A DNA stretch of 64,000 bases, taken from Pseudonocardia kujensis. Lineage in GTDB: Bacteria > Actinomycetota > Actinomycetes > Mycobacteriales > Pseudonocardiaceae. Every line of letters begins with the position of its first letter. Position 1 is the stretch's first letter. A model generated the notes under the pieces. The model did no database searches, was not told where the DNA came from, and saw only the letters and a program-made list of their open reading frames with translations. Location of the stretch: the NCBI RefSeq assembly GCF_021283305.1, contig NZ_JAJSOK010000032.1:1-64000 (forward strand). Reading direction: 5' to 3'. Positions 16,101-24,054 of the stretch are shown here, piece by piece. The position numbers were made by a program, and so were the translations under genes.

Positions 16101-18521
16101 ACCCGGTTCTGCGCCCGGCTGCGCAAGCGGGACGACCTGCCCTCGATCTCGATCCGCGACGTCTACGCCAACCCGACCGTCGCCGGCATGGCCGCCGCGG
16201 CCGCGCCGAGCGCCCCCGTCGCGGCGGCGGACCAGGTCGCCCCGGCCGCGGTCACCCCGGTGCGGCACAGCACGTTCGGCTACTACCTCACCGGGTTCCT
16301 GCAGCTGGTGACCTTCCTGGTCTACGCGGGCGTCGCCGGCGTCGTGATGGACCGGGTCTACACCTGGATCTCCACCAGCACCAGCCTGCTCCAGACCTAC
16401 CAGCGCTCGGTCGAGGCCGGGGCGGCCGCGTTCCTGGCGCTGTGCCTGCTGCCGATCGTGGCGAAGTGGCTGCTGGTCGGTCGCTGGAAGGAGCAGGAGT
16501 TCCCGGTCTGGAGCCTGCGCTACTTCCGGTTCTGGCTGGTGCGGACGCTCGTGCGCGCCAACCCGATCGCCCTGCTGCTGGTCGGCTCGCCGCTCTACAC
16601 GCTCTACCTGCGCGCCCTCGGGGCCAAGGTCGGCAAGAACGTCGTGATCCTGACCCGCAACCTGCCGGTGTGCACCGACCTGCTCACGATCGGCTCGGGC
16701 ACCGTCGTCCGCAAGGACGCGATCCTGTTCGGCTGCCGCGCGCACGCCGGGAGGATCCAGACCGGGCGGGTCACGCTGGGCCGGGACGTCGTCGTCGGCG
16801 AGAAGACCGTGCTCGACATCGACACGGCGATGGGCGACCGCGCCCAGCTCGGCCATGCCTCGTCGCTCCACCGCGGGCAGAGCGTCCCGGCGGGCCAGAG
16901 CTGGCACGGCTCGCCCGCGGTCCCGACGGACACCGGCACCGACTTCCGCGCCGTGCCGGCCGTGCGGATCCGCGCGCTGCGCAAGGTCACCTACGTGACG
17001 AGCCAACTGGTCAAGCTGTTCGGGATCTACCTGCCGCTGGGCTTCGGCGGCCTGTTCCTCCTGGTCAACGCGGTCCCGCAGTTCCAGGCCCTGCTGGACC
17101 CGGGAGCGGTCGGCTACACCACCGCCGCGTTCTACCTCGAGGCCGTGGCCGACTCGGCGCTCATCGTCTTCGGGGGCCTGGTCGTGGGGCTGCTGGTCGT
17201 CATCACGCTGCCCCGCCTGGTGGCCCTGTTCGTCCGGCCCGACCGCGTCTACCCGGTCCACGGGTGGCGGTACTCCCTGCACCGCACCGTCACGCGCCTG
17301 ACGAACGTGAAGACCCTCACCTACCTGTTCGGCGACAGCTCGTTCATCGTCGGCTACCTCTACCTGCTGGGCTACGACCTCGGGAAGGTCGAGCAGACCG
17401 GCTCGAACTTCGGCTCGGCCGTCGCGCACGAGACCCCGTTCCTCACCTCGGTGGGCCGCGGCACGGTGGTCGCCGACGGGCTGTCGGTGAACAACGCCGA
17501 CTTCTCCAACTCGTCGTTCCGCACCACGCGGGTCCGCATCGGCGGCAACAACTTCCTGGGCAACCAGATCGCCTACCCGATCGGCGGCCGCACCGGCGAC
17601 GACTGCCTGCTGGCCACCAAGGTCGCGGTGCCGATCGACGGTCCGGTCCGCCAAGGCGTCGGGCTGCTCGGCTCGCCCGCCTTCGAGATCCCGCGCACGG
17701 TCCAGCGCGACCGTGTCCTGGAGATCGACGCGCGCGAGCGCCGCAGCCGGCTGCGGCGCAAGAACCTCCACAACCTGATCACCATCGGCATCGCCCTGCT
17801 GGTGCGCTGGGGCCACGTCCTCGGCCTGCTGCTGCTCGGTCTGCTGGCCCTGGACCACTTCCAGCAGTTCGGCATGGTGGCGTTCGGGCTGGAGCTGGTC
17901 GCGAGCCTGCTGTTCACGATCGTCTGGTTCGTGTTCTGGGAGCGGGCGATCATCGGCTTCCGCCGGATCCGCCCGAAGTCCTGCTCGATCTACGACGTGC
18001 GCTTCTGGCGGCACGAGCGCTTCTGGAAGCTCGTGATCCCGCCGATGGAGCGCCAGCTCGGCGGCACGCCGTTCAAGAACCTGGTCACGCGCCTGCTCGG
18101 CGTCCGGCTGGGCCGGCGGGTGTTCGACGACGGGGTCAGCCTCACCGAGCGCACCCTGACCGCCATCGGCGACGACTGCACGCTCAACTTCGGCACGACC
18201 ATGCAGTGCCACTCGCAGGAGGACGGTGCCTTCAAGTCCGACCGGATCACCCTCGGTGCCGGCGTGACCCTCGGCGTCGCCGCCTTCGTGCACTACGGGG
18301 TCACCATCGGTGACGCCGCGGAGATCGCCCCGGACTCCTTCGTCATGAAGGGCGAGGAGGTCCCGGCGGGCGAGCGGTGGGGCGGCAACCCGGCCCGGGA
18401 GATGCCCGAGCCGCCCGCGCCTCCTGCCCCGACCGCCCCGGCCCTGCCGCCCCCGACCGACGCGGCCGCGTCCGACTGGACCGCCGCCCTGCTCACGGCC
18501 CGCGAGGAGCCCGTCCGATGA
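13158..18521 (+). CDS. Pls-like membrane NRPS: degenerate A, two PCPs, Pls-type C-terminus
   Basis: A 1787-residue protein. Residues 1-545 have the adenylation fold (LTYDELDARANRLAR, IYRTGDLGRVDD, LPLTPDGRVDR), but the P-loop motif TSG-TG-PKG is replaced by VHVPGHAGWFERV, the A5 NxYGPTE by VAYVPPGATVAAT, and the A10 lysine by Arg, so it is probably inactive. Residues 575-855 are Pro/Ala-rich linker with two LTFDQIIGSTA motifs. Two carrier domains follow, with Ser890 and Ser978 in GADSM. From about 1034 to 1760 there are roughly six membrane helices and three left-handed beta-helix units, the tandem C-terminal region of poly-lysine synthetases (TIGR02353 type). In Pls this region joins monomers without a canonical C domain. 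The stop overlaps the next start (ATGA). It is probably the membrane-bound coupling enzyme of the pathway. Confidence 0.85.
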   Translation: MALLPPTPGHAPAEAPAGPPALLSELVLVDRHEAQGWRVRRHERLDSVFEERCDWIREYGRAGQLAVDGPGVSLTYDELDARANRLARYLRLRGARPGDRVALLFDVRVETYVALLAVLKIGGTCVPLDPDAPADRLGYLVADAEARLVLTRADLRGRVGVVGSLPAGTEILAVDDAAALIAEMSPQRLQPAERGEPVDRPAYVVHVPGHAGWFERVEIDHRSMCNAVRVSSETFGVRGHRLYQGRALFSGGGIEEVWMAWAAGATLVPAPDGPRLTGDVLHAVLAERRVTALCTTPAVLATLEADLPQLRFLLVSGEACPQSLVARWHRPGRRFLVAYVPPGATVAATWTEAHPDKPMTIGVPLPTFATVVLDPEVPERALRHGETGEIGVAGLGLSCGFPDPAGDAFVDDFLGIPGNPSGRIYRTGDLGRVDDAGEIEYRGRTTLQALVDGERVDLTAIESVMLAVPGVASAAVAPREAAPGVTELVGFYTLRADSPAVTEREIGSWLRERLATDHVPARLERLDSLPLTPDGRVDRAALPRGDGEMTRLRAENARLHEQLEQLRPPAAPGDTDGPVEPGAPVEPVTPAAPKWPADLSTPVDPVEPARPAAPLEPGILTFDQIIGSTAPPPTPPAPAPRPEPKPDVLTFDQIIGSTAAPPTAPPTAPPTAPPALPTLPAPVAPEPAPAPAPEPAEQPSASRRPTPYPRAAAPAPARPTPYPRPASAPSPAPRPAPTPFPPSPARPSPFPRSTPLAPTPFPRATAAAPTRPAPAPVPLIPGTLTPSTLTPPAGPARPAPTPEAPTPEAPGPEAPGPEAPGPEAPGPEAPGPGAPGPGAPTRAAPAPAAPTEAVSTAGLASALASVLAEVLAVEHVPTDRNVFDDLGADSMVMTRFCARLRKRADLPSISIKDVYAHPTIAGLATAFAPSMPVAAPVVPVGAAGDDVVQGLAQVLAEVLGVERVATDRNVFDDLGADSMVMTRFCARLRKRDDLPSISIRDVYANPTVAGMAAAAAPSAPVAAADQVAPAAVTPVRHSTFGYYLTGFLQLVTFLVYAGVAGVVMDRVYTWISTSTSLLQTYQRSVEAGAAAFLALCLLPIVAKWLLVGRWKEQEFPVWSLRYFRFWLVRTLVRANPIALLLVGSPLYTLYLRALGAKVGKNVVILTRNLPVCTDLLTIGSGTVVRKDAILFGCRAHAGRIQTGRVTLGRDVVVGEKTVLDIDTAMGDRAQLGHASSLHRGQSVPAGQSWHGSPAVPTDTGTDFRAVPAVRIRALRKVTYVTSQLVKLFGIYLPLGFGGLFLLVNAVPQFQALLDPGAVGYTTAAFYLEAVADSALIVFGGLVVGLLVVITLPRLVALFVRPDRVYPVHGWRYSLHRTVTRLTNVKTLTYLFGDSSFIVGYLYLLGYDLGKVEQTGSNFGSAVAHETPFLTSVGRGTVVADGLSVNNADFSNSSFRTTRVRIGGNNFLGNQIAYPIGGRTGDDCLLATKVAVPIDGPVRQGVGLLGSPAFEIPRTVQRDRVLEIDARERRSRLRRKNLHNLITIGIALLVRWGHVLGLLLLGLLALDHFQQFGMVAFGLELVASLLFTIVWFVFWERAIIGFRRIRPKSCSIYDVRFWRHERFWKLVIPPMERQLGGTPFKNLVTRLLGVRLGRRVFDDGVSLTERTLTAIGDDCTLNFGTTMQCHSQEDGAFKSDRITLGAGVTLGVAAFVHYGVTIGDAAEIAPDSFVMKGEEVPAGERWGGNPAREMPEPPAPPAPTAPALPPPTDAAASDWTAALLTAREEPVR
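15012..15137 (+). repeat. Duplicated LTFDQIIGSTA motif in the linker
   Basis: Inside the disordered Pro-rich linker of the membrane NRPS, the motif LTFDQIIGSTA occurs at residues 620-630 and again at 649-659. These are the only ordered-looking, hydrophobic pieces of the linker and are almost identical, which suggests short binding motifs, for example for docking a partner. Confidence 0.75.
15555..15674 (+). repeat. 15-bp tandem repeat (8 units) coding PGPEA
   Basis: Eight head-to-tail 15-bp units run from 15555 to 15674, varying around CCGGGCCCTGAGGCA. In frame they encode P-T-P-E-A or P-G-P-E-A, ending as P-G-P-G-A, in the Pro-rich linker just before the first carrier domain. Such a repeat will vary in copy number and acts as a flexible, extended spacer. 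Confidence 0.9.
15787..16131 (+). repeat. Duplicated carrier-domain DNA (81-bp identical copies)
   Basis: Bases 15787-15867 and 16051-16131 are identical over 81 bp and surround the phosphopantetheine serine codons of the two carrier domains, 264 bp apart. Flanking parts of the two domains differ by several residues, so identity is concentrated at the active site. Recent duplication or gene conversion is implied. Confidence 0.9.
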
Positions 18522-21500
18522 CGACCCCGCCCACACCGACCGGCCCGATCACCCCGGTCCCGCAGTTCACCCCGACCACCCTCACCCCGGAGTCCCTGAT
18601 GACCTCGCCCACCGCCGCCCCGACCTGCGCCCCCGGCAGCCCGGCCCGGGTCTGGTGGACCACGGCGCTGACCGCCGGTGGCCGCACGACGGTCCCGCGC
18701 TGGACCCTCGACCCCCGCCCCGGCGCCGGCACGGTCGAGGTGCCGCTGCCCGGGCCCGTGTCCGAGACCCTGTCCGAGGCCGCGCTGGTCGCCGCGCACG
18801 CGAAGGTGCTGGCCGCGCTGTCGGGCGAGCCCGAGACCGTCGCCGGGCTGGCGACCCCGGCCGGCGCGCTGCCGTTGCGCCTGCCCGTGGAACCCGGCTC
18901 GTGGCGCGCCCTGCGCGACGCCGCCCAGCTGGCCGCCGCCGAGCTGCGGGCCCACCAGGACTTCCCGGTCGAGGCGCTGCGCGCCGAGCTCGGTGTGGCC
19001 GGCCCGGTGTTCGAGACCGTCGTCGACCCGGCCGGGACCGCGCCGGAGCCGGCGGGGGAGGTCGTGCTCACCGTCGGCGTCCGCGACGGCGTGCTGCAGC
19101 TGCGGTACCGCACGGACGTGCTCGACGCCGCCGCGGGTTCCCGGATCGCGGGCTACCACCTCGCCGCACTTGCACAGCTGGCCGAGACCCCCGACGCCGA
19201 CCACTCGGCGTCGACGCTGCTCTCCGACCCCGAACGCGCCCACCAGCTCGAGGGCCTGGCCGGGCCGATCCGCCCGCTGCCCGACCGCCGCTTCCACGAG
19301 CTGGTCGAGGAGCGCGTCCGCCGGCACCCGGACGCGGTCGCCGCGGTCCAGGGGGACGTGCGCTGGACCTACGCCGAGCTCAACGACCGCGCCAACCGCC
19401 TCGCCCGCGCGCTGCGGGCGCACGGCCTGGAGCACGAGGGCGTGGTCGGTGTGGTGACGGAGCGGAACCTCGACTGGATGGCCGCCGTGCTGGCCGTGTT
19501 CAAGGCGGGCGGGGTGTACCTGCCGATCGAGCCGCACTTCCCGGCCGAGCGCATCCTGAAGACGCTGACCCGTGCCGAGGCGGCCCTCGTCGTCACCGAG
19601 CCGGGCAGCACGGAGACCCTCGACCGCGCCCTCGACGCGCTGCCCGAGGTCCGCGTGCTCACCCTCGCCGGCGCGCTCGCGGAGGAGGCCGACGGGAGCG
19701 ACCTCGGTGTCGCCGTCGGCCCCGACCAGGCGGCGTACGTCTACTTCACGTCCGGCTCCACCGGCGAGCCCAAGGGCGCGTTGTGCGAGCACGCCGGGAT
19801 GCTCAACCACCTGCTCGCCAAGATCGAGGACCTCGAGATCGCCGAGGGCGCCGTGGTGGCGCAGACCGCCCCGCAGTGCTTCGACATCTCGCTCTGGCAG
19901 CTGGTGTCGGCGCTGCTGGTCGGCGGCCGGACCGTCGTCGTGCCGCAGGACTCGATCCTCGACGTCGAGCGGTTCGTCGACACGGTCGTCGACGAGCGGG
20001 TCGCGGTCGTGCAGCTCGTCCCGTCCTACCTGGAGGTCGTGCTGTCCTACCTGGAGCGCACCGGCCGGGAGCTGCCCGACCTGCGGTGCGTCTCGGCGAC
20101 CGGAGAGGCCCTGAAGACCGAGCTCGCGCAGCGCTTCTTCGAGCAGGTGCAAGGCGTGTCGCTGGTCAACGCCTACGGCCTGACCGAGACGTCGGACGAC
20201 ACCAACCACGAGGTCATGCGGTCCGCGCCCGCCAAGGTGGTGCTCGGCCCGGCGGTGCGCAACGTGCGCGTCTACGTCACCGACGAGAACCTCGAGCCGG
20301 TTCCGCTCGGCGCGCCCGGCCTCATCTGCTTCGCCGGGGTCTGCGTGGGCCGCGGGTACGTGAACGACCCGGAGCGCACGCGCGCGGTCTACCTCACCGA
20401 CCCGCACGTGCCGGGGGAGCGGCTCTACCGCGGCGGCGACTACGGCCGCTGGACGCCCGAGGGCAAGCTCGAGTTCCTCGGCCGCCGGGACAGCCAGGTC
20501 AAGATCCGCGGGTTCCGCATCGAGATCGGCGAGATCGAGAACGCGCTGCTCGGCATCCCGGGGGTGCGCGACGGGGCCGTGGTCGTGGCCGAGCGGCCGG
20601 GCGCCGGGGCCCAGCTCGTCGCCTTCTACGCCGCGGCCGAGGACCTGCCGGTCGACCTGCTGCGCGACGGGCTCGCCCGGACGCTGCCGGTCTACATGGT
20701 CCCCGCGGCGTTCCACCGCCGGGAGCCGTTGCCGCTCACCGCGAACGGCAAGATCGACAAGAAGGTGCTGACGGCGCTCGCCGCCGAGCTGGGGCAGGAG
20801 CCGGCGGCGGCCGCCCACGAGGCTCCCGAGACCCCCGCCGAGCGCCGACTGGCCGCCGCGTTCGCGCAGATCCTCGGGGTGCCGGAGGCGGAGATCAGCC
20901 GCCACGACCACTTCTTCGACCGCGGCGGCTCGTCGTTGTCCGCGGTGAAGCTCGCGGTCGCGCTGGACCGGGCGGTGTCGCTCAAGGACATCACCCGCAA
21001 CCCGGTGCTCGCCGACCTCGCGACGCTGCTCGACGCGCCCGCCGAGGCCGTCGACCCCGCGGCGGCCGCCGCGCCCGCGGAGCTGTTGCAGCCCCTCGTC
21101 ACCGGCACCGACCCGGGCCGGGCGCTGGTCTGCTTCCCGCCTGCCGGCGGCAACGCCGTCAACTTCCGGCCGGTGGCGGCCCACCTCGCCGGGATGACCG
21201 TGTTCGGCGTCGAGCCGCCCGGCCACGACCCCTCCGCCACGGAGAAGTTCGTGCCGCTGGCCGAGATCGTCGAGCGCGTCGCGGCCGAGATCACGGCCAG
21301 GCAGCTCACCCGCGTGCTGCTGTGGGGGCACTCCTCGGGCACGGCGTACGCCGTCGCCGCCGCGCGGGCGCTGGACGAGCGGGGCGTGCGCGTCGAGCTG
21401 GTCGTGCTCTCGTCGCAGCAGCTCGGCGACCCGACGACGCGCCGGAACGGGATCGTCGAGCTGTCGGGACGCTCGGACGCCGCGCTGGTCGACCGGCTGC

Positions 21501-21829
21501 GCGACACCGGGCTGTACCCGGAGCTCGACCAGCTCGACACGGAGGGGGCCCAGCGCGTGGCGGCGGCGTACCGCCACGACTGCATCGAGGCGCACCGGTA
21601 CCTGGCCGACGCCGCCACCTCCGGGATCAAGGTCAGCGCGCCGGTCGTCGTCGTCCGGGCGGCGGACGACCCGAGCACGGCCGACGAGTCCCGCCGCCGG
21701 GACTGGGAGCTGCTGGCGGGGGAGGTGCAGACCCGCGAGCTCGACGGGGGCGGCCACCACTTCCTCCGGAGCCGACCCGACGAGGCGGCCGCCGTCGTAC
21801 TCGACGCGGCCCGCGCCGCCTCTTCCTGA
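18518..21829 (+). CDS. NRPS with A-PCP-TE architecture (DdaD-like layout)
   Basis: A 1103-residue single-module NRPS. Residues 1-250 look like the worn C-terminal part of a condensation domain with no HHxxxDG motif. The A domain (about 255-760) is intact: YFTSGSTGEPKG, FDISLWQL, VNAYGLTETSDD, YRGGDYGRW, VKIRGFRIEIGE and the A10 lysine in TANGKIDKK. By comparison with GrsA the substrate pocket reads D-I-W-Q-V-A-A-D-D-K, which I cannot assign. The PCP has Ser806 in RGGSSLS. The thioesterase has Ser939 in GHSSG and a late His in DGGGHHF. The layout is that of DdaD of the dapdiamide pathway, which tethers a Dap derivative for an iron oxygenase. It overlaps the upstream NRPS by ATGA and is followed by the oxygenase. 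Confidence 0.9.
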   Translation: MTTPPTPTGPITPVPQFTPTTLTPESLMTSPTAAPTCAPGSPARVWWTTALTAGGRTTVPRWTLDPRPGAGTVEVPLPGPVSETLSEAALVAAHAKVLAALSGEPETVAGLATPAGALPLRLPVEPGSWRALRDAAQLAAAELRAHQDFPVEALRAELGVAGPVFETVVDPAGTAPEPAGEVVLTVGVRDGVLQLRYRTDVLDAAAGSRIAGYHLAALAQLAETPDADHSASTLLSDPERAHQLEGLAGPIRPLPDRRFHELVEERVRRHPDAVAAVQGDVRWTYAELNDRANRLARALRAHGLEHEGVVGVVTERNLDWMAAVLAVFKAGGVYLPIEPHFPAERILKTLTRAEAALVVTEPGSTETLDRALDALPEVRVLTLAGALAEEADGSDLGVAVGPDQAAYVYFTSGSTGEPKGALCEHAGMLNHLLAKIEDLEIAEGAVVAQTAPQCFDISLWQLVSALLVGGRTVVVPQDSILDVERFVDTVVDERVAVVQLVPSYLEVVLSYLERTGRELPDLRCVSATGEALKTELAQRFFEQVQGVSLVNAYGLTETSDDTNHEVMRSAPAKVVLGPAVRNVRVYVTDENLEPVPLGAPGLICFAGVCVGRGYVNDPERTRAVYLTDPHVPGERLYRGGDYGRWTPEGKLEFLGRRDSQVKIRGFRIEIGEIENALLGIPGVRDGAVVVAERPGAGAQLVAFYAAAEDLPVDLLRDGLARTLPVYMVPAAFHRREPLPLTANGKIDKKVLTALAAELGQEPAAAAHEAPETPAERRLAAAFAQILGVPEAEISRHDHFFDRGGSSLSAVKLAVALDRAVSLKDITRNPVLADLATLLDAPAEAVDPAAAAAPAELLQPLVTGTDPGRALVCFPPAGGNAVNFRPVAAHLAGMTVFGVEPPGHDPSATEKFVPLAEIVERVAAEITARQLTRVLLWGHSSGTAYAVAAARALDERGVRVELVVLSSQQLGDPTTRRNGIVELSGRSDAALVDRLRDTGLYPELDQLDTEGAQRVAAAYRHDCIEAHRYLADAATSGIKVSAPVVVVRAADDPSTADESRRRDWELLAGEVQTRELDGGGHHFLRSRPDEAAAVVLDAARAASS

Positions 21830-21860
21830 CCGGACGAACACACCCTCGGAAGGAACCGAC

Positions 21861-22853
21861 ATGACCCAGCCCGCACCCGCACTGGACCTCACGCAGCGTC
21901 CTGGTGGGCCCGTCGTCCTCACCACCACCGCACCGCAGGGGCCCGCCGCGTGGGCCGCGCAGAACCGCGACGCCGTCCGGAACCTGGTGGCGCAGTACGG
22001 GCACCTGTACGTCCGTGGCCTCGGCCTGCAGGACTGGGCGGCCACCGCGGCCGTGTTCCGCGGGCTCACCACCACGCTGCTCGGCGAGCGCGAGGCCTTC
22101 GCGCCGCGGCAGCACTTCGGCGACGGCGTGCACTCGTCCACCTCGTGGCCGGCCAACCAGCAGATGTGCATGCACCACGAGCTCAGCTACACCCTCGAGT
22201 TCCCGGGCCTGATGCTGTTCGCGTGCCTCAACCCGCCGGCCGCCGGCGGCGCCACCACGGTGTCCGACGCGGCGGCGGTGCTCGAGGCGCTGCCCGCCGA
22301 CCTCGTCGCCCGCTTCGAGCGCGAGGGCTGGATGCTCACCCGCACCTACAACGACGAGATCGGCGCCTCGTGGCCCGACGCCTTCGGCACGGACGACCGC
22401 GCCGCGGTCGAGGCCTACTGCCGCGCCAACGCGATCGAGTTCGAGTGGACCACCGACGGCGGCCTCAAGACCCGGCAGCGTCGGCTCGCCGTCGTCCGGC
22501 ACCCGGTGAGCGGGGCGCGCTGCTGGTTCAACCAGATCGCGTTCCTCAACGAGTTCACCCTCGACCCGGACGTCCGCGAGTTCCTCGTCGACACCTACGG
22601 CCCCGACGGGCTGCCCTTCACCACGAGGTTCGGCAACGGCGAGCCCATCGGCCCCGAGGTGATCGCGCTGATCAACGACGTCTACACCGCCCACACGCTG
22701 CGCGAGCCGTGGCAGGCCGGTGACCTGCTGCTCGTCGACAACGTCCGGTGCGCGCACAGCCGCGAGGCCTACCAGGGCGACCGGCAGGTGCTCGTGGGCC
22801 TGGCCGACTCGGTCAAGCTCGCCGACTGCGCCCCCACCGGGGGTGCCCGGTGA
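21861..22853 (+). CDS. Fe(II)/2-oxoglutarate oxygenase, SyrP/TauD family
   Basis: A 330-residue oxygenase of the TauD superfamily, closest in style to SyrP, which hydroxylates an amino acid bound to a carrier protein. The metal triad is H105-x-E107 in MHHELSYT and H299 in VRCAHSRE. Glu in place of Asp in the first motif is a known variant in SyrP-like enzymes. The 2-oxoglutarate-binding Arg is probably in the following GDRQVLVG region. The ATG at 21861 follows GGAAGGAACCGAC. It lies 31 bp after the A-PCP-TE gene and overlaps the SbnB-like start by GTGA, so its likely substrate is the aminoacyl group on the PCP. A hydroxylation or epoxidation is expected; halogenation is not, since the carboxylate ligand is kept. 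Confidence 0.9.
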   Translation: MTQPAPALDLTQRPGGPVVLTTTAPQGPAAWAAQNRDAVRNLVAQYGHLYVRGLGLQDWAATAAVFRGLTTTLLGEREAFAPRQHFGDGVHSSTSWPANQQMCMHHELSYTLEFPGLMLFACLNPPAAGGATTVSDAAAVLEALPADLVARFEREGWMLTRTYNDEIGASWPDAFGTDDRAAVEAYCRANAIEFEWTTDGGLKTRQRRLAVVRHPVSGARCWFNQIAFLNEFTLDPDVREFLVDTYGPDGLPFTTRFGNGEPIGPEVIALINDVYTAHTLREPWQAGDLLLVDNVRCAHSREAYQGDRQVLVGLADSVKLADCAPTGGAR

Positions 22854-23914
22854 CGGCCGTCGACCCCGCCGCGGCGCCGACCGGAGCCGGGCTCACGGTC
22901 CCGCCCTTCGCCGTCGTGTCCGGGGCCCAGGTCCAGGGGGCGCTGCAGGGCCGGGAACGGGAGATCACCGACCTCGTCGAGGCCACCTACCGGCTGCACG
23001 GGGCAGGCGACACGGTCAACCCGCCGTCGTACTTCCTGCGGTTCCCCGACCGGCCGACCTCGCGGATCATCGCGCTGCCGGCCTCGCTCGGCGGGCCGTC
23101 GGCCGTCGACGGGCTGAAGTGGATCTCGAGCTTCCCGGGCAACGTGCAGGCCGGGATCCCGCGCGCCTCCGCCGTGCTGATCCTCAACGACCACGACACC
23201 GGCTACCCGTTCGCGTGCATGGAGAGCTCGATCATCAGCGCCACGCGCACGGCGTCCTCGGCGGCGCTGGCGGCGGACCGGCTGAGCGAGGGCCGCAAGC
23301 GACCGACCCGCGTCGGGTTCTTCGGCACGGGCCTGATCGCGCGCTACATCCAGACCTTCCTCGCCGGCACCGGCTGGGAGTTCGAGGAGATCGGCGTGTT
23401 CGACCTCTCCGCGGACAGCGCCGCCGGGTTCCGGGGGCACCTGGAGCGCACCGGCACGCCGGGCCGGGTCACGCTGTACGACACGCCGGAGGAGCTCATC
23501 CGGAGCAGCGACCTGGTGGTCTTCGCGACGATCGCCGGCACCCCGCACGTCTCCGAGGTCTCCTGGTTCGACCACGGGCCGCTGGTCCTGCACGTGTCGT
23601 TGCGCGACCTCGCGCCCGAGATCCTCCTCGAGGCGACGAACTTCGTCGACGACGTCGAGCACTGCCTCAAGGCGGACACCTCGCCGCACCTGGTGGAGCA
23701 GCGGCTCGGGCACCGGGACTTCCTGGCCGGGACGCTCGACGACGTCCTCTCCGGGCGGGCGTCGGTGCCGGCCGAGGGCACGGTGGTCTTCTCGCCGTTC
23801 GGGCTGGGCGTGCTGGACCTGGCCGTCGGCAAGTACGTCTACGACCGGATCGTGCAGGCGGGGGAGCTGCAGGTCGTGGACGGGTTCTTCCACGAGCTGA
23901 AGCGGCACGGGTAG
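22850..23914 (+). CDS. sbnB: SbnB-like 2,3-diaminopropionate synthase (ornithine cyclodeaminase fold)
   Basis: A 354-residue protein of the ornithine cyclodeaminase/mu-crystallin family. In the SbnB branch, NAD+ oxidises ACEGA, and hydrolysis gives L-2,3-diaminopropionate, 2-oxoglutarate and NADH. Seen are the N-terminal substrate half (NPPSYFLRFPD, GLKWISSFPGN, RTASSAALAA) and the Rossmann motif GFFGTGLIARYI at about residue 158. The ACE and SbnB-type spacing and the paired SbnA-like gene at the head of the operon argue for Dap rather than proline formation. GTG start overlapping the oxygenase stop by 4 bp. Its by-product 2-oxoglutarate is also the co-substrate of the neighbouring oxygenase. 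Confidence 0.88.
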   Translation: MTAVDPAAAPTGAGLTVPPFAVVSGAQVQGALQGREREITDLVEATYRLHGAGDTVNPPSYFLRFPDRPTSRIIALPASLGGPSAVDGLKWISSFPGNVQAGIPRASAVLILNDHDTGYPFACMESSIISATRTASSAALAADRLSEGRKRPTRVGFFGTGLIARYIQTFLAGTGWEFEEIGVFDLSADSAAGFRGHLERTGTPGRVTLYDTPEELIRSSDLVVFATIAGTPHVSEVSWFDHGPLVLHVSLRDLAPEILLEATNFVDDVEHCLKADTSPHLVEQRLGHRDFLAGTLDDVLSGRASVPAEGTVVFSPFGLGVLDLAVGKYVYDRIVQAGELQVVDGFFHELKRHG

Positions 23915-24005
23915 GCCGGGTCCCGGGTTCGGCGCAGGCGCCGGCGGCGGCGAAGGAGGGCGGGCGCGGCCTCGGCGGGGGTCGCGCCGACCTCGGGGCG
24001 GCGCG

Positions 24006-24024
24006 CCGGCGGCTTCGCCGGTTT
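24006..24024 (+). terminator. Possible terminator after the Dap operon
   Basis: A hairpin CCGGCG-GCTT-CGCCGG followed by TTT lies 92 bp after the sbnB-like stop. The stem is short and the T-run minimal, so it is only a candidate. Confidence 0.35.
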
Positions 24025-24054
24025 CGTCGGTGGGGCCCGCTACCGTCCGCGTCG

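Noticed and set aside
13158..18521. A poly-lysine or poly-Dap synthetase as such
   Set aside because: The C-terminal region is of that type, but the adenylation domain lacks its ATP-binding motifs and there are two carriers, so the one-enzyme polymerase model does not fit directly.
13020..18536. An 1838-codon open frame on the minus strand
   Set aside because: It is the antisense shadow of the membrane NRPS gene. Its translation is Arg/Gly/Val-rich with no domain, as expected in DNA with few stop codons.
21861..22853. Iron halogenase
   Set aside because: Halogenases have Ala or Gly where the carboxylate ligand is lost; here the motif is His-x-Glu, so a hydroxylase or epoxidase is expected.
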